8,303 nucleotides of DNA from Candidatus Peregrinibacteria bacterium (lineage in GTDB: Bacteria > Patescibacteriota > Gracilibacteria > UBA1369 > PNNO01). The stretch's first letter is position 1; each line of letters begins with the position of its first letter. The notes below the pieces were generated by a model, which was given only the letters and a program-made list of their open reading frames with translations, did no database searches and was not told the DNA's origin. Position numbers and translations under genes: made by a program. Below, piece after piece: positions 5,064-8,303 of this stretch. The DNA lies in NCBI GenBank assembly GCA_014728955.1, contig WJKT01000065.1, positions 1-8,303 on the forward strand, written 5' to 3'.

Positions 5064-6284
5064 TTATTCGCTTCTTCCCTTTTTCTTCATCATTTCATCC
5101 TGTTTTTTGAAATCTTTGATTGTTTGCAACAGGCTGTCTTGTTCGGATGCCGAAAGCTCCGATCGTTTAATTAATGTCTGCATCGTCTCGAATTCCGATT
5201 CGGTAATTTCGCCATCTTCCATCATTTTAAACATCTGATCTTTCATACTTGAAGGCAATCCGCCAAACTTTTCATTCACAATTTGCTTTTGAACATCAAT
5301 CATATATCCTTCAATTCTATTGATCAGCAGCTGATACGCGCCTTCGTCAATCTTTCCCGATTTCAGTTGATCATCAACAATATCTTTTAAACGATAAAGC
5401 TCCGCTTCGCATCGTTTAGCTTTCATTTTGTATTCCGAATACGTATCGTCAATTTGATTAATATATTTTGCGATAGATTTTTGCTTTCGTTTGGTTGCGA
5501 ATGTAAAGCCCGAAATAGCAACAAGGACGGTAATAATAGCAACGATAGTCGCAAGATTATTTACCGTAAGACTCCATAGATGTTCAAAGAATCCCGGTTT
5601 ATTATTCAATCGTTCCGGACGATCACGATCTAATGTGGATTCGCGATCCACCTCCCGGTCGGGTCTTATTTCATCATCAATCTCACGCTCCGGATCTGGT
5701 TCCGGCTCCATATCCATATCAGGGTCAGGCTCGGCATCGGGATCGAATTCCGGCTCAAATGTATACACCGGATCTACAAATAAATGTACCGGATTACTAC
5801 ATCCGCGTCTATCATCCGTAGTAAGCACGCATACTCTAAAGTAGTTATCACCTTCAGGCACTTCTCCGGTAATATATCCTGTTTTATATGGATCTTCAAA
5901 ATAATCAAGATATCCGTGTTTCGGATAATACGGTTTTGCATCAACTTGATCATGAACCACTTTATACATAGCAAAATCAGGCTCAAGATATGGTGTCCAA
6001 TTCAATGCCGCCCGCAAATCCTGAGTTAATGCTCCTTCAAGATCAACAACAATATCCGGATCATTTTGATACGGATCTCCCGGATCCTCGTCAAAGACAG
6101 GCTCAAAGACTATATCGGAAATATATGGATCCTCTTCAAAAAAGATTTCATACTCAGGCTCCATTAAATAGACATCTTCTGATAGAAGCGGTTGAGGTTC
6201 GCCGGCAAAGACCGATGGCATAAAAAAGAGCATCCCAATTACACAGCAAAGTGAAAAAGCAGTTGTTGTCTTGAATAATTTCAT
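5064..6284 (-). CDS. Type I membrane protein: Fn3-like exodomain, acidic stalk, helical cytoplasmic tail
   Basis: 406 residues, family not recognised. Residues 1-27 are a signal peptide, probably cleaved after SVFA. Residues 28-76 are acidic with DPY/EDP motifs. Residues about 76-170 resemble a fibronectin-III-like domain: LNWTPY (94-99), MYKVVHD (106-112), a conserved KPYYPKHGYL (117-126), YFRVCVL (148-154) and CSNPVHLFV; Cys152 and Cys162 may be bonded. Residues 171-226 are a stalk of DP/EP repeats turning to Asp/Arg. One helix (about 241-263) crosses the membrane, with TKRKQK after it, so the C-terminus is inside. Residues 268-406 are charged helices with two SHOCT-like hairpins (KSGKIDEGAY at 308-317 and EDGEITESEF at 356-365). 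A surface receptor or adhesion role is inference. No Shine-Dalgarno is seen. Confidence 0.88.
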   Translation of the reverse strand: MKLFKTTTAFSLCCVIGMLFFMPSVFAGEPQPLLSEDVYLMEPEYEIFFEEDPYISDIVFEPVFDEDPGDPYQNDPDIVVDLEGALTQDLRAALNWTPYLEPDFAMYKVVHDQVDAKPYYPKHGYLDYFEDPYKTGYITGEVPEGDNYFRVCVLTTDDRRGCSNPVHLFVDPVYTFEPEFDPDAEPDPDMDMEPEPDPEREIDDEIRPDREVDRESTLDRDRPERLNNKPGFFEHLWSLTVNNLATIVAIITVLVAISGFTFATKRKQKSIAKYINQIDDTYSEYKMKAKRCEAELYRLKDIVDDQLKSGKIDEGAYQLLINRIEGYMIDVQKQIVNEKFGGLPSSMKDQMFKMMEDGEITESEFETMQTLIKRSELSASEQDSLLQTIKDFKKQDEMMKKKGRSE

Positions 6285-6310
6285 ATAGTTTAGTTAGTAA
6301 AACCGCTAGT

Positions 6311-6339
6311 ATTGTATGCCAATACTGTTAAAGGGTAAA
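6311..6339 (-). promoter_or_regulatory. Probable promoter of the Fn3-like membrane protein gene
   Basis: The minus strand reads TTTACC (6339-6334, 4 of 6 to TTGACA), a 17-nt spacer and TACAAT (6316-6311, 5 of 6 to TATAAT). Transcription would begin near 6304, leaving a leader of about 20 nt before ATG 6284. It lies in the 92-nt region between this gene and the divergent MFS gene. No equally good promoter is visible for the MFS side. Confidence 0.45.
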
Positions 6340-6376
6340 GGTGTATTCCCCATATCGACTAACCACATGTTGTGCA

Positions 6377-7522
6377 ATGAAAAATCCTCTCTCGCTTCCT
6401 ATCCTCACAAAATCAATACATGGATTTATCTATAGTATGTTCTGGGTTTTTGTTCCTATCTTTTTGGTAGAACAAGGCTTTAGTGGAGTCGAAATAGGAC
6501 TGTTTATCGGTCTTGCAAATCTTATGGCTGTTATCACGATATTCCCTGCCGGGCTTGCCAATGACCGCATGCATTCAAAACGTATTATTTTTATAGCATT
6601 ACTTGTGAGTATTATTTATTATGCGGGATTACTCAATACGACCAATACCTTGCTTCTTGCAGGTGCTTTTATATTCGGAGGATTGGGAAAAAATCTCTTT
6701 AATGTATCGGTTGATTCACTGGCATACCGTATTATCGACAGAAAACAATCATCAAGGCAGCTCGGTAAATACCTGGGATATGTCGTTCTCATTGAAACAA
6801 TAGGTTATATGCTTGGCGGAAGCCTTATCAACCATCTTGGATTTAAAAATACCATTATTGTCATTATCGTTTTACTCATCGGCGCCATGTTTATTTCACG
6901 ATTACTGCCGATGACGCACACCTTCAAATTTAAGCTGCTTAAATATAAAGAAGATATTTTTCGAAAAGAGGTTCTCCTTTTTATGCTGGTGGTGTTTCTT
7001 TTTACACTTCATTTTGGTGCTGAAAAAACATCATATTCACTTTTTTTACATACCCGTTTTAATCTTAACTTAGAGCAAACGGGGCTGTTCATCGGGACAT
7101 CAATCATATTTCTTGCATTAAGTTCATTATTTTTCGGTCATAAAGTGCAACGCGGATTTAACCCGCGAAAGGTTTTTTATATCGGGCTGTTTATTTCCGG
7201 CATCGGTCATGCACTGCTTTCCCTGCAAACCAATGTGTGGCTCGGATTAGTTATTCGCTGCATTCACGAATTTGGAGACGGCGCTATGATGTTCAGCATT
7301 TATTACGGTATTGTCAGTATTTTTGATGTTGATCGCATAGGAGGTAATGCCAGCGTAATAAGTCTTACGCAAATTATTGGTGCTTCTACCGGAGCATTTA
7401 TTTTTGGCCCTGTTGGCGCACAATACGGATATCATATTCCTCTGTTTGCGTCGGGCATCAGCACTGTTTTAGCTGCATGTCTTCTGTTTTTCATAGACAG
7501 AAAGATAAAAAGAACTACTTGA
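6377..7522 (+). CDS. MFS (major facilitator superfamily) transporter
   Basis: 381 residues from ATG 6377 (MKNPLSLPILTKS). A GTG at 6341 would add 12 unconvincing residues. About 11-12 membrane helices are visible. The cytoplasmic loop between helices 2 and 3 carries the MFS signature GLANDRMHSKR (59-69), matching G-x3-DR-x3-[KR]R. A longer charged loop near residues 185-200 (FKLLKYKEDIFRKEV) separates the two six-helix halves, as usual. Substrate cannot be told; nothing adjacent suggests a pathway. The gene is divergent from the Fn3-like protein gene. The stop is TGA, and the next gene begins 51 nt downstream in the same frame with no other stop between them. Confidence 0.9.
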   Translation: MKNPLSLPILTKSIHGFIYSMFWVFVPIFLVEQGFSGVEIGLFIGLANLMAVITIFPAGLANDRMHSKRIIFIALLVSIIYYAGLLNTTNTLLLAGAFIFGGLGKNLFNVSVDSLAYRIIDRKQSSRQLGKYLGYVVLIETIGYMLGGSLINHLGFKNTIIVIIVLLIGAMFISRLLPMTHTFKFKLLKYKEDIFRKEVLLFMLVVFLFTLHFGAEKTSYSLFLHTRFNLNLEQTGLFIGTSIIFLALSSLFFGHKVQRGFNPRKVFYIGLFISGIGHALLSLQTNVWLGLVIRCIHEFGDGAMMFSIYYGIVSIFDVDRIGGNASVISLTQIIGASTGAFIFGPVGAQYGYHIPLFASGISTVLAACLLFFIDRKIKRTT

Positions 7523-7573
7523 TTAAATGCAAAAGAAAGGACTACACTAAATCGCAGTTTAACCGCGATAATT

Positions 7574-8303
7574 ATGTATATTGGACTTACCGGCTATTTG
7601 GCAACGGGAAAAGGCGTTATTGCTGAAATACTCAAAGAAAACGGGTTTTCATATATCTCCCTTTCCGACATAGTGCGTGAAGAAGCAACAAAAGAAAAAC
7701 GTGAACATACGCGTGAAAATTTAATTAAAACGGGTAATCAGCTTCGGAAAAAACATGGTGCACACTATTTAGCTCAACAGGTACGTAAAAAGATTGCACA
7801 AGATCCACAGAAAAAATGGGTAATTGACGGAATCCGCAATCCACTGGAAATTAAAGAACTTGAAAAACTGAATAACTTTTATGTGATGGGGCTTTCATGT
7901 AGCACGGAAACCATAATAAAGCGTGTACTTTCCCGAAAAAGAAAAGGCGATGTACTTACCGAAGAAATGATCAAGGAGAAATTGGAAACCGAAAAAGGAA
8001 AAGGCCAGCCCGATGATGGACAGCAAGTGGCACGATGTATAGAACGATCGGATTATCTTATTGTTAATGACGGCCCACTTGAGGAACTCAATAATAAAGT
8101 GATGCATTTTCTTCATCTGCTTGAAGGAGAAGAACGCCCGAATTTTGATGAAATTTTTATGGGACTCTCTTATCTGTGGGCGGAAAGATCAACATGTCTG
8201 CGACGGAAAGTGGGTTCGGTTATCGCAAAAGACAGTCAGCAATTAACCGCCGGTTACAACGGGGCACCCCGGACTATGAAGCATTGCAAAGAACTCGGAG
8301 GAT
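7574..8303 (+). CDS. P-loop kinase-like domain fused to dCMP deaminase (partial, 3' end outside)
   Basis: 243 codons are present with no stop, so the gene runs off the window. Residues 1-180 resemble a dephospho-CoA-kinase-like nucleotide kinase: MYIGLTG then GYLATGKG (7-14), a Walker A in which Gly14 replaces the usual Ser/Thr; VIDGIRNPLEIKEL (83-96); a lid-like RKRKGDVLTEEM; and IVNDGPLEEL (163-172). Residues from about 192 match dCMP deaminases: SYLWAERSTCLRRKVGSVI (199-217) and TAGYNGAPRTMKHC (225-238). The zinc ligands (HAE and PCxxC) must lie beyond 8303. The deaminase makes dUMP from dCMP for dTMP synthesis. The role of the kinase-like part is unclear. A possible promoter, TTGATT (7519-7524), 18 nt, TACACT (7543-7548), overlaps the end of the MFS gene. 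Confidence 0.9.
   Translation, partial: MYIGLTGYLATGKGVIAEILKENGFSYISLSDIVREEATKEKREHTRENLIKTGNQLRKKHGAHYLAQQVRKKIAQDPQKKWVIDGIRNPLEIKELEKLNNFYVMGLSCSTETIIKRVLSRKRKGDVLTEEMIKEKLETEKGKGQPDDGQQVARCIERSDYLIVNDGPLEELNNKVMHFLHLLEGEERPNFDEIFMGLSYLWAERSTCLRRKVGSVIAKDSQQLTAGYNGAPRTMKHCKELGG

Noticed and set aside
5491..5844. 117-codon plus-strand frame rich in Ser, Arg and Gly
   Set aside because: It is the antisense shadow of the Asp/Pro-rich stalk of the minus-strand gene; its repeats follow from that codon pattern.
7549..7573. Weak hairpin ATCGC/GCGAT before the kinase-deaminase gene
   Set aside because: Only 5 bp of stem with a 9-nt loop and no T-run; not enough to call a terminator or riboswitch.

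Overview
The window looks like a chromosomal segment of a small-genome bacterium, most likely a member of the Patescibacteria (Candidate Phyla Radiation). This is inferred, not proven. The reasons are compact single-domain genes, mostly absent Shine-Dalgarno sequences with -10-like hexamers close to start codons, a Trm11-like methylase with an altered catalytic motif, a P-loop kinase fused to a dCMP deaminase, and a decayed transposase beginning MAYTTNP that resembles IS481-type elements I associate with these genomes. The standard genetic code fits all genes.

Left part (1-1708): a minus-strand gene for a membrane-anchored, cysteine-rich protein carries two complete MopE-type Asp-rich putative metal-binding modules and one half module. 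It is bracketed by a direct repeat of about 70 bp (4-73 and 1641-1708). The right copy lies exactly at the end of a plus-strand transposase remnant that kept its N- and C-termini but lost its catalytic core. The bracketed gene has about 50% GC in the lines I counted, against about 40% in neighbours, and it is the only gene with a strong Shine-Dalgarno. This looks like a transferred cargo gene between two IS copies, with the left copy mostly outside the window.

Middle minus-strand block (1719-3255): a Trm11-like THUMP/SAM methyltransferase, then tRNA-Asn(GTT) with its own promoter overlapping the methylase stop codon, then a 60-residue two-helix membrane protein. A small single-pass membrane protein is possible on the opposite strand at 3250-3438.

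Plus-strand block (3532-5061): single-stranded DNA-binding protein (ssb) followed by a compact intrinsic terminator, then a rhodanese lipoprotein and a TspO/MBR membrane protein separated by 3 nt, which probably form a two-gene operon. These meet head-on, 2 nt apart, with a minus-strand gene (5064-6284) for a type I membrane protein: signal peptide, Fn3-like exodomain, Asp/Glu/Pro-rich stalk, one transmembrane helix, and a helical SHOCT-like cytoplasmic tail.

Right part (6377-8303): an MFS transporter, then a P-loop nucleotide-kinase-like domain fused to a dCMP deaminase that runs off the window before its zinc site. Housekeeping genes (ssb, tRNA, methylase, deaminase) sit among envelope genes of unknown role. 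No CRISPR array, rRNA, integrase or recognised defence system is visible.
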